Shown: piece after piece, positions 47,906 through 56,869 of the stretch
How the letters are laid out: every line of letters begins with the position of its first letter
Position numbering within the stretch: position 1 is the first letter of the stretch
Assembly: GCF_011398925.1 (NCBI RefSeq)
Contig: NZ_AP022842.1
Location: 2,592,001-2,656,000 of the forward strand
Origin: Bacillus sp. KH172YL63
GTDB taxonomy: Bacteria > Bacillota > Bacilli > Bacillales > Bacillaceae_B
Direction of reading: 5' to 3'
Length of the DNA: 64,000 nt
Made by a program: the position numbers and the translations under genes
The notes under the pieces: model-generated
Database searches by the model: none
What the model was told of the DNA's origin: nothing
Seen by the model: only the letters and a program-made list of their open reading frames with translations

Positions 47906-49384
47906 TTATAATATGATGGCGATCAATCCACCGGATCCTTCGTTGATGATTCTTTCGAGCGTATCTTTGAGTTTGTATCGGGCATTTTCAGGCATAAGTG
48001 AAAGCTTTGCTTGAATGCCTTCCCTTACAATCGAACTTAGGCTTCTGCCGAATATATCTGAATTCCAGATCGAAAGTGGGTCATCTTCAAAATCCTGCAT
48101 CAAGTAGCGCACAAGCTCTTCGCTCTGTTTTTCGGTGCCGATGATCGGTTCGAATTTAGACTGTACATCCACCTTGATCATGTGAATCGATGGTGCCACC
48201 GCCTTCAAACTTACGCCGAATCTGGATCCCTGTCTGATGATTTCAGGTTCATCGAGGCTCATATCATTCAATGACGGAGCAGCGATCCCGTACCCGGTCT
48301 GTTTCACCATCCGAAGTGCATCGGAGATTTGATCGTATTCTGCTTTTGCGTGGGCAAAGTCCTGCATCAGCTCTAGAAGATGATCTTTCCCCCTGATTTC
48401 CACCCCGACGATTTCTTTCAACACCTCATCGTACAGCTCATCAGGCGCATACAGGTCAATCTCCGCAATCCCCTGCCCCATATCGATCCCTGCAAGTCCT
48501 GCACGTTCAATATGATCGAATTCACTGAAGTGGTGAACGACACGGTCCACATCCCGCAATCGTTTAATATCCTTCACTGTCTCCTTTACAGCTTCCTGAT
48601 AGTTCTGTCTCAACCAGTGCTCTTCCTTGAGAACCATCACCCAGCTCGGAAGATTCACATTCACTTCCAATACTGGGAATTCAAACAGAGCTTCCCTTAA
48701 CACACTGAGTACGTCCGAATCTCTCATGCTCTCCACACTCATCGCAAGGACAGGTATATCATATTTATCCTGAAGCTTCACTCTCAGGTCTTCTGTCTCC
48801 GGTGCATGGGGCCTAGCCGAGTTGATCACCATGATAAACGGCTTACCGACTTCTTTCAGCTCTTCTATGACCCTTTCCTCGGCCTCGATGTAATCACCCC
48901 TGCCAATTTCCCCGATGGAACCGTCTGTCGTCACGACGACCCCGATCGTGGAATGCTCCTGAATGACCTTCCGGGTGCCGATCTCGGCGGCTTCATGAAA
49001 TGGTATCGGTTCTTCATACCATGGCGTGTTGATCATCCTAGGACCATTCTCATCCTCGTATCCTTTGGCCCCCGGGACTGTATATCCTACACAATCTACC
49101 AATCTCACATTCACTTCAAGCCCTTCATCCACATGAACGGAGATCGCTTGATTCGGGACAAACTTCGGTTCGGTCGTCATGATTGTCCGTCCGGCTGCGC
49201 TTTGTGGCAGCTCATCCTGCGCTCTCGCCCGCTCTGATTCACTCGCGATGTTAGGAAGGACAACCAGTTCCATAAATTTTTTGATGAACGTTGATTTACC
49301 TGTTCTTACTGCTCCTACCACACCTAAATAGATATCTCCGCCAGTTCTTTCGGCAATGTCTTTAAATAGATCGACTCTTTCCAA
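47906..49384 (-). CDS. spoIVA: Stage IV sporulation protein A (coat basement-layer ATPase)
   Basis: SpoIVA polymerises on the forespore surface with ATP hydrolysis and anchors the spore coat. Starting at TTG 49384 behind gggaggg gives 492 residues, the same as B. subtilis. Walker A GAVRTGKST has Lys30, and the sequence is highly conserved throughout, ending NEGSGGLIAIIL, with the C terminus needed for SpoVM interaction. Further in-frame codons to 49399 are the ribosome site itself. It is monocistronic with its own terminator. Confidence 0.97.
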   Translation of the reverse strand: MERVDLFKDIAERTGGDIYLGVVGAVRTGKSTFIKKFMELVVLPNIASESERARAQDELPQSAAGRTIMTTEPKFVPNQAISVHVDEGLEVNVRLVDCVGYTVPGAKGYEDENGPRMINTPWYEEPIPFHEAAEIGTRKVIQEHSTIGVVVTTDGSIGEIGRGDYIEAEERVIEELKEVGKPFIMVINSARPHAPETEDLRVKLQDKYDIPVLAMSVESMRDSDVLSVLREALFEFPVLEVNVNLPSWVMVLKEEHWLRQNYQEAVKETVKDIKRLRDVDRVVHHFSEFDHIERAGLAGIDMGQGIAEIDLYAPDELYDEVLKEIVGVEIRGKDHLLELMQDFAHAKAEYDQISDALRMVKQTGYGIAAPSLNDMSLDEPEIIRQGSRFGVSLKAVAPSIHMIKVDVQSKFEPIIGTEKQSEELVRYLMQDFEDDPLSIWNSDIFGRSLSSIVREGIQAKLSLMPENARYKLKDTLERIINEGSGGLIAIIL

Positions 49385-49446
49385 GAGATTCCCTCCCATC
49401 TTATATTCCAGGGATGTTTCATCCGTGTATTCTGTCTCACATTCTA

Positions 49447-49477
49447 TATTTATGATGTTGTCCCAATGACTTATGAC
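49447..49477 (-). promoter_or_regulatory. Candidate sigma-E-type promoter of spoIVA
   Basis: On the minus strand GTCATAAG (49477-49470), a 15-bp spacer and CATAAATA (49454-49447) partly match the sigma-E consensus (kmATATT, CATACAnT), about 65 bases ahead of the gene. B. subtilis spoIVA is known to be sigma-E dependent. Confidence 0.35.
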
Positions 49478-49587
49478 TATAAATATGCTTTTTTTCCCCT
49501 CCTTATGATGAAAAGTTGAATGTATTATGTCTCTGCATTTATGAGCGTTAATTTGATGAAGGTGCCTATAAAGGATGACATAAAAAT

Positions 49588-49630
49588 AATAACCCTTCCC
49601 TTACAATATATTTTGCAAGGAAAGGGTTAT
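49588..49630 (-). terminator. Rho-independent terminator of yphF
   Basis: Stem ataaccctttccttgcaa/ttgtaagggaagggttat is followed by TATTTTTATG on the minus strand, directly after the yphF stop. Confidence 0.8.
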
Positions 49631-49632
49631 GC

Positions 49633-50343
49633 CTAATTTGTCATAAAGACCGGTTCGTTATTTTCATCAATGGTATATGGCAGTGAATATGCAGGTACAA
49701 AGAGCGAGTCTTTCACAAGCATATCCCGGATATCGTCACCTTCGTTATAGGTTTCATCACTTTCATTAAGCTTTTCAAATAAGTCCATGGAATAATCAAC
49801 AAATATGTCACCGTCCCCATTAATGACCAGGGGCAGGTTTTTACTTGAATACGGGCTGTTTACATAGACTTCCTCATCATAACCAAGCTCTTTATAGTTG
49901 AGTGTATACACATTGTTTGCCACTTCCTCTTTAAAGGGAGGATAATCCTTTGCCTGAATCCTGATTTTCAATTCCCGGATTTGCTCTGCGATACGTAAAT
50001 CAAATATTTTGACTGAAGGATCTTCTTCAACGTCCACTAAAACATATTGAAAAATCCCGCCGTTTTCAAACGCATTACCTGGTATATCAGGCAGATATCT
50101 TGGCGAAAGCTTCCGGAAATCAATCGGATACTTCTGATAAACAGGTGTATCCTGGTCCCTGGTCTTGATGGGAAGCAGTCCGCTGTTATCCATTTGGTAA
50201 CTGTCTACTGCCTCTTGTGCAGCTTTCACCTGGGTATCATAAGGGATCTGGTTTTGGCTCAGATTTTCCTCAGGATACATACAGCCTGAAAGAATACTCA
50301 TCGTAAGTATGAGGGAAATTGCGGTTATACATAAGCGCTTCAA
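49633..50343 (-). CDS. yphF: YphF-like lipoprotein
   Basis: This 236-residue exported lipoprotein has a lipobox: the signal peptide LKRLCITAISLILTMSILSGC gives a lipidated cysteine at residue 21. The mature part is acidic and aromatic-rich (YQKYPIDFRKLSPRYLPDIPG, VNSPYSSKNLPLVINGDGDIFVDY). TTG 50343 follows gaaagga at about nine bases; TTG 50361 is the alternative. Position between spoIVA and yphE matches YphF of B. subtilis. Function unknown. Confidence 0.8.
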   Translation of the reverse strand: MKRLCITAISLILTMSILSGCMYPEENLSQNQIPYDTQVKAAQEAVDSYQMDNSGLLPIKTRDQDTPVYQKYPIDFRKLSPRYLPDIPGNAFENGGIFQYVLVDVEEDPSVKIFDLRIAEQIRELKIRIQAKDYPPFKEEVANNVYTLNYKELGYDEEVYVNSPYSSKNLPLVINGDGDIFVDYSMDLFEKLNESDETYNEGDDIRDMLVKDSLFVPAYSLPYTIDENNEPVFMTN

Positions 50344-50372
50344 TCTAAAACGTCCTTTCAATCGGGCGGCAC

Positions 50373-50570
50373 CTAATTGGTCGGTCCGCTGAATACTATA
50401 TAAATCATCATAAGCCCGCCAGCGATCATCAATATGTATGCTGTGAAAGCGGTGATAAACCGAAAAAATTTCTGTTTGATCTTATATCTGCTAAAATAGA
50501 TCGCCAATATGGCAAAAAACATGAATCCCATTGATGCAAACGAAACCCACATCTTCATCATCGAATCCAA
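50373..50570 (-). CDS. yphE: YphE, DUF2768 family membrane protein
   Basis: The 65-residue protein has two membrane helices (about 8-26 and 40-60), a basic loop SRYKIKQKFFRF, and matches DUF2768/YphE in length. The start is TTG 50570, seven bases after ggaggg. It lies between gpsA and yphF as in B. subtilis. Function unknown. Confidence 0.82.
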   Translation of the reverse strand: MDSMMKMWVSFASMGFMFFAILAIYFSRYKIKQKFFRFITAFTAYILMIAGGLMMIYIVFSGPTN

Positions 50571-50654
50571 ACTGCATCCCTCCTGTTAACGAATGTATTA
50601 TATCATAAGAGTTTTACTTAGGAATAGAAAAGATTGGTTGTTCAAGAATCTGTT

Positions 50655-50686
50655 AAAAAGGCCGTGCACGTATGCACGGCCTTTTC
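50655..50686 (-). terminator. Second terminator hairpin downstream of gpsA
   Basis: Perfect 13-bp stem aaaaggccgtgca/tgcacggcctttt with a 4-base loop; on the minus strand the arm ends in ccTTTTT. Confidence 0.8.
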
Positions 50687-50694
50687 CCGCCCCG

Positions 50695-50759
50695 CAAAAA
50701 AAGAGCGCCTCATGTATTTTGACATCACTTGGGATGATGTCAAAATACGAGAGGTGCTC
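50695..50759 (-). terminator. Long hairpin terminator downstream of gpsA
   Basis: Arms of about 25 bases pair: gagcacctc with gaggcgctc, and gtattttgacatca with tgatgtcaaaatac, around a 7-base loop. Seven T follow on the minus strand. It lies 160 bases after the gpsA stop. Confidence 0.8.
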
Positions 50760-50919
50760 TAAATAAGGGAGACCTACCCATCCATAGGCAAAGCTGTATA
50801 TATTCATCACAGTGTATGCAGGAGGAACATAGTTCGCATCCTCGAATGCCCATATATACAAGAATAATTACTTGTTTTTTCCAAAAAGGAAAGGCAGGAC
50901 TCCTGCAGGTTCATGGTGA

Positions 50920-51966
50920 TCAGGTTAAACGTTCACCCAGAATATTCACAAGGTCTTCCATTTCGTTCGTTTTGACACGTCCCATTAAATGGTCCACCGC
51001 TTCTTTTGCATCTACTTTATTGAATAGGACATCGTACAGGGCATTGGTAATCGGCATATTCACCTCATACTTTTCAGCAAGCTGGTGCCCTGCTTTGGTG
51101 GTTCTTACACCTTCTACCACCATCCCCATGTTTTCCAGGACCTCATCAAGATTATGACCCTTTCCAAGCATATTTCCCGCCCTCCAGTTCCTGGAGTGGA
51201 CGCTCGTACAAGTCACAATCAAATCACCAATCCCGGTTAACCCTGAAAACGTCAATGGATTCGCGCCCATTTTCGTCCCTAGACGGGCGATTTCTGCCAG
51301 TCCGCGTGTGATGAGGGCGGCTTTGGCATTATCACCATAACCAAGCCCGTCTGTTATTCCGGCAGCAAGCGCGATGATATTTTTTAAGGCCCCGCCGATC
51401 TCCACACCGAGCATATCGGGATTTGTATACACACGGAAATTCATATTCATGAATAAATCCTGGATCTCTTCGGCAGCTTTCATATCCTTCGAAGAGACTG
51501 TAACGGTGGTCGGATGTCTCAGGCTGACTTCTTCAGCATGACTTGGCCCGGACAATACCACAACAGTATGCAGATTCTCAGGTTGCATTTCATCTTCGAT
51601 CAGTTCCGAGATCCTCAACAGTGAATCAGGTTCGATTCCCTTGCTGACATGGACCACAGTCAACGGACCATGCTGAACCTCCTGAATTTGACCGAGAACG
51701 CCCCGGATCGCTTTCGTCGGAACAGCGAGGATGATCGTGTCGACACCTTCCAATGATTGACCAAGATCATGAAATCCCTGTATGGTTTCAGGCAGCTGAA
51801 TCCCTTTTAAGTACTTTTGATTCGTATGCTGCGTGTTGATTTCATCGATTTGTTCTTTCTTGTGTCCCCAGATCCTGACGTCTACGCCGTTATCTGCAAG
51901 GACCATGGCAAGCGCCGTCCCCCAGCTTCCTGCACCTATTACCGTTACTTTTTTTGAATTCTTCAT
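50920..51966 (-). CDS. gpsA: Glycerol-3-phosphate dehydrogenase (NAD(P)+)
   Basis: GpsA supplies sn-glycerol 3-phosphate for phospholipids. The 348-residue product has [29 protein letters not shown], the catalytic-region [22 protein letters not shown] and [15 protein letters not shown] 51966 follows aaggtgg; the frame upstream overlaps der. It is co-directional and adjacent to der. Confidence 0.97.
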   Translation of the reverse strand: MKNSKKVTVIGAGSWGTALAMVLADNGVDVRIWGHKKEQIDEINTQHTNQKYLKGIQLPETIQGFHDLGQSLEGVDTIILAVPTKAIRGVLGQIQEVQHGPLTVVHVSKGIEPDSLLRISELIEDEMQPENLHTVVVLSGPSHAEEVSLRHPTTVTVSSKDMKAAEEIQDLFMNMNFRVYTNPDMLGVEIGGALKNIIALAAGITDGLGYGDNAKAALITRGLAEIARLGTKMGANPLTFSGLTGIGDLIVTCTSVHSRNWRAGNMLGKGHNLDEVLENMGMVVEGVRTTKAGHQLAEKYEVNMPITNALYDVLFNKVDAKEAVDHLMGRVKTNEMEDLVNILGERLT

Positions 51967-51982
51967 TTTTACACCCACCTTA

Positions 51983-53293
51983 TTATTTTCTAGCACGGGC
52001 AATAATACGAATAGGAGTTCCTTCAAATCCAAATGCATCACGAATTCTATTTTCAAGGAATCGCTCATAAGAGAAGTGCATCAATTCAGGATCATTTACA
52101 AACACAACGAATGTAGGCGGCTTAACGGCCACTTGCGTTGCATAATAGATTCTTAATCTCTTGCCATTATCCGTAGGAGTAGGATTCATGGCAACCGCAT
52201 CCATGATGACTTCATTCAGGACGCTTGATTGAACGCGCATTGCGTGGTTTTCACTTGCTGTGTTGATGATTGGCAGCAGCGTGTGGATGCGTTTCTTTGT
52301 TTTGGCAGATAAAAAGACGATCGGTGCATAATCAAGGAATTGGAAGTGTTCACGAATATTCTTTTCCCATTTATTCATTGTCTTTTCATCTTTATCAACA
52401 GCATCCCATTTATTGACGACAATCACAACTGCACGGCCTGCATCATGGGCATACCCAGCGATTTTCTTATCTTGTTCGATGATTCCTTCTTCACCGTCAA
52501 TGACCGCTAAGACGACATCTGAACGCTCAATCGCTCTGAGGGCACGTAGCACACTGTATTTTTCAGTGGTTTCATACACTTTCCCTCTTTTTCTCATCCC
52601 GGCAGTGTCGATGATGACATAGTCCTGTCCATCATACGTATAGGACGAATCGATCGCGTCCCGGGTCGTACCGGCAACATTGCTGACGATTACGCGGTCT
52701 TCTCCCAACAACGCGTTGACCAAGGAAGATTTCCCGACATTCGGTCGGCCGATCAGGGAGAATTTGATGACATCTTCCGCATACTCCTCTTCTTCTTCTT
52801 GTTTGAAGTTCTTCACCACTTCATCAAGCAGGTCTCCAAGCCCCAAACCGTGTGATCCCGAGATCGGGTACGGCTCGCCGAATCCGAGTGCATAAAAATC
52901 GTAAATCATTTCTCGCATTTCCGGATTATCGATTTTGTTGATTCCAAGGACAACCGGTTTTTTGGAACGATATAGGATTTTTGCCACGATTTCATCCGCT
53001 GCCGTCACGCCTTCACGACCGTTCGTCAGGAACACGATGACGTCTGCTTCGTCGATGGCGATCTCAGCCTGCTGCCTGATTTGATCCAGGAATGGTTCAT
53101 TCCCGAGCTCGATTCCACCTGTATCAATAATATTGAATTCATGCGTCAGCCACTCGGCAGAACTATATATACGGTCTCTTGTCACTCCAGGAACATCTTC
53201 AACGATTGATATTCTTTCGCCGACTATTCTATTAAAGATCGTGGACTTCCCAACGTTTGGACGTCCTACGATTGCTACCACTGGTTTTGTCAC
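51983..53293 (-). CDS. der: Ribosome-associated GTPase Der (EngA)
   Basis: Der is an essential tandem GTPase for 50S ribosome assembly. Starting at GTG 53293 ([18 protein letters not shown]), six bases after aagggtg, gives 436 residues, the B. subtilis length. Two G domains are visible, each with GRPNVGKS and NKxD (NKIDNPE, NKWDAVD), followed by the KH-like C-terminal domain ([38 protein letters not shown] region). Confidence 0.97.
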   Translation of the reverse strand: MTKPVVAIVGRPNVGKSTIFNRIVGERISIVEDVPGVTRDRIYSSAEWLTHEFNIIDTGGIELGNEPFLDQIRQQAEIAIDEADVIVFLTNGREGVTAADEIVAKILYRSKKPVVLGINKIDNPEMREMIYDFYALGFGEPYPISGSHGLGLGDLLDEVVKNFKQEEEEEYAEDVIKFSLIGRPNVGKSSLVNALLGEDRVIVSNVAGTTRDAIDSSYTYDGQDYVIIDTAGMRKRGKVYETTEKYSVLRALRAIERSDVVLAVIDGEEGIIEQDKKIAGYAHDAGRAVVIVVNKWDAVDKDEKTMNKWEKNIREHFQFLDYAPIVFLSAKTKKRIHTLLPIINTASENHAMRVQSSVLNEVIMDAVAMNPTPTDNGKRLRIYYATQVAVKPPTFVVFVNDPELMHFSYERFLENRIRDAFGFEGTPIRIIARARK

Positions 53294-53379
53294 GTTATTC
53301 ACCCTTTCTGTAAGAAGATATCCTTTTCTTACATTTCCTCATTTTTACCTTTTTCAACCATTTTCATTTCGGACTATGC

Positions 53380-53427
53380 ATAAGAAGGACTGACCCTTAA
53401 GGTATTGTTTCCTTATGGGACAGTCCC
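53380..53427 (-). terminator. Terminator after the YIEGIA-partner gene
   Basis: On the minus strand ggactgtcccataagg pairs with ccttaagggtcagtcc around an 8-base loop, followed by TTCTTATG; weak U-run. It lies about 40 bases past the stop at 53468. Confidence 0.6.
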
Positions 53428-53467
53428 CTAACTTTAGTATTTTATCAATAAAAAGTTAAACTAGCAA

Positions 53468-53659
53468 TCAATGTTTTACAATGATGAATAGCCCGTCGTC
53501 TATTTCGTGGGCGATACCGTCCAGGATCGCCTCCAGGTTTGCGCATATTTTTTGACATTCTTCGTCTGTTTGACAATAGTAAACACTTGTGCCGCCCAGT
53601 ACCTTTTCTTTAGTAGTCGTGACAGTGGCAAGGATGAATTTTTGGATGGTCGTGCTCAT
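53468..53659 (-). CDS. Small capping-complex subunit for the YIEGIA protein
   Basis: This 63-residue cytosolic protein (MSTTIQKFILATVTTTKEKV) has three clustered cysteines (YYCQTDEECQKICANLEAIL) and no membrane segment. It overlaps the end of the YIEGIA gene by 4 bases (ATGA), so it is translationally coupled. Its length and context match the family annotated as capping complex subunit for YIEGIA, which occurs only with that partner in spore formers. The name describes an inferred association; biochemical function is not established to my knowledge. Confidence 0.75.
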   Translation of the reverse strand: MSTTIQKFILATVTTTKEKVLGGTSVYYCQTDEECQKICANLEAILDGIAHEIDDGLFIIVKH

Positions 53660-54552
53660 TTCAATTCACTCCCCTCCTTGTTGGCTTTTGATTCTGAGGG
53701 CATTCTGATTGCATTTTCAAGGGTTGGAACCTGTCCGAGAATCGCGATTGCCTTTTCGACATCTTTACGTTGCGGAAGGACGAACACCCCGATCCTGCCA
53801 TCATCCAGATCCCTTTTCGCAAGCGGCGTCAAGGCCGGTGTGCCAGAGTCCTTGAAGATGCCCAGTGAAGTCGACATATCATGTAGAATGGCTTGACGTT
53901 GACCGAGGTTGGCAAGTGTTGATCTTGCATCAAAGGACTTTGGTGAAAGAATGAACCCCATCCCATATTTCAGTATTTCTTCCTGCCTGACCTTCAGCCC
54001 GATATTCATGATATAAATATTATCTACATATAAGCCTGCCCCTTCAAAATGGGGTTTAACATATTCAATGTTTACGATATCCTTCAACCGGCCGCCGGAC
54101 ATCAATTTATGTGCAAGCAACATGCATAGTCCGCTGATCAACAAAGCGGCATAAATATTAAATATGATATAAGCAATCGTAGCGAGGAGGGATGTGAAGA
54201 TGACTAGATAATTCCTGCTTTCAAAAGCAACGGCAATCCCCTCGATATAGGTAGCTCCCCTCGGCACCAGCTCATATGCATCTAATTCAGTGAGCGTATT
54301 TCTCTCCATATTCCGTACATCCCTGAACTGGGAAGCTGCAACGGTCAAGAAGGTGATGGCCGTAAAGTTTTCTTCCAAGAGTGCCGGGATCGCGATGGTC
54401 CCGAGCCCGGCTGCGATGAACCCCAACGCTATGTGAATGATTTTCCCATGCAAATATGTAGGATATTGACGATAATCTGTACGCAACATGAAAATTCTGG
54501 TCAGTGTCCCCACCACCACTCCGAAAATCACAGGATAAACATATACATTCAT
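53656..54552 (-). CDS. yphB: YIEGIA-domain membrane protein (YphB-like)
   Basis: This 298-residue protein has membrane helices at about 4-22, 38-58 and 115-145, and the diagnostic TYIEGIAVAFESRNYL near residue 102. The C-terminal cytosolic half (about 150-298) has LSPKSFDARSTLANLGQRQAILHDMSTSLGI and ends in an acidic/basic tail. The family is confined to endospore formers. It overlaps yphA upstream by 4 bases and its small partner downstream by 4 bases, a tight three-gene unit. Confidence 0.82.
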   Translation of the reverse strand: MNVYVYPVIFGVVVGTLTRIFMLRTDYRQYPTYLHGKIIHIALGFIAAGLGTIAIPALLEENFTAITFLTVAASQFRDVRNMERNTLTELDAYELVPRGATYIEGIAVAFESRNYLVIFTSLLATIAYIIFNIYAALLISGLCMLLAHKLMSGGRLKDIVNIEYVKPHFEGAGLYVDNIYIMNIGLKVRQEEILKYGMGFILSPKSFDARSTLANLGQRQAILHDMSTSLGIFKDSGTPALTPLAKRDLDDGRIGVFVLPQRKDVEKAIAILGQVPTLENAIRMPSESKANKEGSELK

Positions 54553-55163
54553 AAGTTTTTCATTTCCCCTTTACTACTCTGTGTCTTGAAGTTCAATAAA
54601 AGATTCACCTCTCCGAGTACTTTCAAGGCGATGAGCACGCCGAACGATACGGCGAGCGTATCAAGGTATGCATGGCCCCCAATTGAATAAGTGAAACCAA
54701 TCTTGATCAACGGAATTCCGAGAAAGAATTCACCGATCAGACTGCCCATCACAATGACGACGGACCGTCTCTTGGCATGATCCGGGTGCCCATAGAAAAT
54801 GAGAGCCAGGATCACCATTCCGGCAGCCACGATCCACCTTTGTTCAATGGGGATAAGTACAGGATCATAAATGGCGATGAACCCTATCCCCGCATAAAAC
54901 ATCCCGACTGTCAGAACTGCAATCAGCATGTACATTTTTTCATGAACATACAATTTTCTTATGTAATAGAAACAAATAAGAGCAAAAACAATGGCAGGAA
55001 CTGCAATCTCAAGGGATTCAAACCTGACCCCAAATGGATACACAACAATCAGGAGCAAGCACAGGAAAGATGCCATAAAACGACCAGGGTGCGCTTTATC
55101 TAATAAAAATGTCGTATACACCCAAATCCCCCACATCAGCCATAAAAACAATATCCCACTCAA
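54549..55163 (-). CDS. seaA: Spore envelope assembly protein YphA/SeaA-like
   Basis: This 204-residue integral membrane protein has six or more helices (for example FLWLMWGIWVYTTFLLDKAHPGRFMASFLCLLLIV). Size, context and the C-terminal YSIGGHAYLDTLAVSFGVLIALKVLGEVN match YphA of B. subtilis, renamed SeaA for its role in spore envelope assembly. It is first in the seaA-yphB-partner unit. Confidence 0.8.
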   Translation of the reverse strand: MSGILFLWLMWGIWVYTTFLLDKAHPGRFMASFLCLLLIVVYPFGVRFESLEIAVPAIVFALICFYYIRKLYVHEKMYMLIAVLTVGMFYAGIGFIAIYDPVLIPIEQRWIVAAGMVILALIFYGHPDHAKRRSVVIVMGSLIGEFFLGIPLIKIGFTYSIGGHAYLDTLAVSFGVLIALKVLGEVNLLLNFKTQSSKGEMKNL

Positions 55164-55271
55164 CTGGTGACCCTCCTTCCTTATTATCTACATTATGGAA
55201 AATCTTTATGTATCTCATTCATGTATGAATCAACTTTTCTAAGAAAAAATATGGATGGGAGGTGTGGACCG

Positions 55272-55394
55272 ATGGGCAAAGATCGCCAAGAGAAGAAATT
55301 AAAACAAAGTAAAAGAGTGGAATCAGACCGAGATCAAGGCTTGCATTTTAACGGGGCAACAAGTCTTGAAGCGAAAAAAGGTACGACAAAATAA
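55272..55394 (+). CDS. ypzI: YpzI family small protein
   Basis: This 40-residue protein, MGKDRQEKKLKQSKRVESDR..., is highly charged and hydrophobic-poor. The ATG at 55272 follows gggaggtg by seven bases. The sequence GKDRQEKKLK...RVESDRDQ is the hallmark of YpzI, a small Bacillus protein of unknown role. It is divergent from seaA. Confidence 0.85.
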   Translation: MGKDRQEKKLKQSKRVESDRDQGLHFNGATSLEAKKGTTK

Positions 55395-55437
55395 AAGGCT
55401 GTTCGTAAACATTGTGGCTTTTAAAAAAGTCAGATGC

Positions 55438-55564
55438 GGTTGATTTCCGCTCCAGATGCTCGCTTTCCGCGGGGCTGGCGGTGAGCCTCCTCGGACTTCG
55501 TCCTGCGGGTCTCACCTGTCCAGCGGTTCCCGCAGGAGTCGAGCATCTTCCGCTCCAATCAACC
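55438..55564. repeat. 127-bp GC-rich palindromic intergenic repeat
   Basis: The outer arms ggttgatt and aatcaacc pair. The next nine bases on each side carry the same motif tccgctcc, so they do not pair and form a symmetric internal loop. Then gatgctcg pairs with cgagcatc. Inside are further complementary blocks: gcgggg-type with cccgc, ctgg with ccag, ggtgag with ctcacc, and cggac with gtcctg, ending in an apical ttc loop. The block is clearly richer in GC than its flanks. I recognise closely similar sequences between genes in many Bacillaceae genomes. It is the only copy in this window. Confidence 0.8.
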
Positions 55565-55756
55565 ATCGAAGATAAAAACCGGAAATTCAATGAATTAACT
55601 GCTTATTCATTTTTTGAAGAGTAGTGATTTACGTCAATGAAGCACATTGCCCTTGATTCATTGCTATGGGAATTTTTTCATCCCATAGTCTCTAATTTCC
55701 GAAGGTGCTCACATGTTCGTCTAATAATAGAAACAATCAATGCGAAAAGAGCCAAA

Positions 55757-55803
55757 TAAAAAGAGAGCGGGCTTCCAATTATGGAAACCCGCTCTCTTTT
55801 TTA
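55757..55803 (-). terminator. Rho-independent terminator of fni
   Basis: Stem aaaagagagcggg...cccgctctctttt with inner ttcc/ggaa pairing directly follows the fni stop and is flanked by A and T runs on both sides. Confidence 0.85.
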
Positions 55804-55804
55804 T

Positions 55805-56857
55805 TCATTCTTTTCTTTTACTGTATTGATCAGGATACATACCTCTGACCTTAAGCCAGTGGTACACCCCGCCTGACAGGATGAGTGGTACATACTGGAG
55901 GTCCTCGATCCTTGAACAGCCGAGCGCACACATCAGGAACCTGATGTCCCCATGAATGCTGTTCACTTCCTGGATTGTCTCTTCAAGACCTTTTTCTACC
56001 AGGTTCCTAAGAATTACCCCCGCCATTCCTGCAGCAGATGCCCCCAGACTTAAAGACTTTACAATGTCCAGGCTGTTTTGAATACCGCCTGAAGCGAGCA
56101 CCGGTTTCGTGGAGGCTGTTCGGCATTCTGCAATGGATACCGCCGTCGGAATTCCCCACCCGTCAAAAAAGTCCAACATCCGGTCTCTGCGTTTATTTTC
56201 AATTTTGGAGAAATTCGTTCCTCCAAAGCCGCCTACATCAATGGCTGAAATTGAAGTATCCTCCAAATCGGCTGCAGTTTCCCGGCTGATTCCGAAGCCT
56301 GTTTCTTTCACAATGACAGGAACAGATAGGTCCTCTGCTATCAGGCCGATCCTTTCAATCGCACCCTTGAAATCCCGATCTCCCTCTGGCATCGTCAGTT
56401 CCTGTATGACATTCAGATGGATCTGTAAAGCATCGGCTTCAAGCATCTCCACAGCATCTCGTGCTTGTTGAACGGTGGCCTCGCTCCCTAAGTTGCCGAG
56501 TATGACTCCGTCAGGGTTACATCTCCGCATGATTTGATACGTTTCCCGTTCAGCAGCTTCTTTCAAAGCCGACATCTGAGATCCTGACGCAATGGCCATT
56601 CCGGTTTCACGTGCAAGGATCGACAGCTCTTCATTGATCTTTAAAGTGGAATCTCCACCGCCACCTGTCATAGCGTTGATAAAAATTGGCGAACTTAAGG
56701 TAAGTTCGCCAATTCTCGTGGATAGATGAACATCATCTACCGCTATATTCGGTAAGCTTTGGTGGACAAAAGCCACTTCATCAAATCCAGTTAGCCGCTG
56801 CTGACCTGTTGATAAAGCATAATTAATATGATCTTGCTTTCTTTGAGCTCTTGTCAC
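55805..56857 (-). CDS. fni: Isopentenyl-diphosphate delta-isomerase type 2
   Basis: Fni is an FMN-dependent IPP/DMAPP isomerase. The 350-residue product has INAMTGGGGDSTLKINEEL, ASGSQMSALK, LHLNVIQELTMPEGDRDF-like substrate residues, VKETGFGISRETAADL and GGFGGTNFSKIEN, and ASGGIQNSLDIVKSLSLGASAAGMAG near the flavin phosphate site. The start is GTG 56857. It is 12 bases downstream of the S1-domain gene. Confidence 0.96.
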   Translation of the reverse strand: MTRAQRKQDHINYALSTGQQRLTGFDEVAFVHQSLPNIAVDDVHLSTRIGELTLSSPIFINAMTGGGGDSTLKINEELSILARETGMAIASGSQMSALKEAAERETYQIMRRCNPDGVILGNLGSEATVQQARDAVEMLEADALQIHLNVIQELTMPEGDRDFKGAIERIGLIAEDLSVPVIVKETGFGISRETAADLEDTSISAIDVGGFGGTNFSKIENKRRDRMLDFFDGWGIPTAVSIAECRTASTKPVLASGGIQNSLDIVKSLSLGASAAGMAGVILRNLVEKGLEETIQEVNSIHGDIRFLMCALGCSRIEDLQYVPLILSGGVYHWLKVRGMYPDQYSKRKE

Positions 56858-56869
56858 AATTCATCACCA

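Larger units (their letters stand above)
50571..50919. other. Intergenic region between yphE and gpsA
   Basis: These 349 bases hold two strong hairpins (listed separately) and otherwise no convincing gene. The only longer frame (50598-50861, minus) reads through both hairpins and has no ribosome site. Confidence 0.6.
55395..55804. other. Intergenic region between ypzI and fni
   Basis: These 410 bases contain the palindromic repeat (55438-55564), a small hairpin ctatggga...tcccatag at 55664-55690, and the fni terminator. I see no gene here; open frames on both strands across the repeat are a by-product of its GC-rich composition. Confidence 0.7.

Noticed and set aside
50598..50861. 87-codon minus-strand frame between yphE and gpsA
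   Set aside because: It reads through both terminator hairpins and lacks a ribosome site.
55348..55624. Open frames of 70-80 codons on both strands across the palindromic repeat
   Set aside because: They are a by-product of the GC-rich palindrome and lack start signals; such frames are often mis-annotated as hypothetical proteins.
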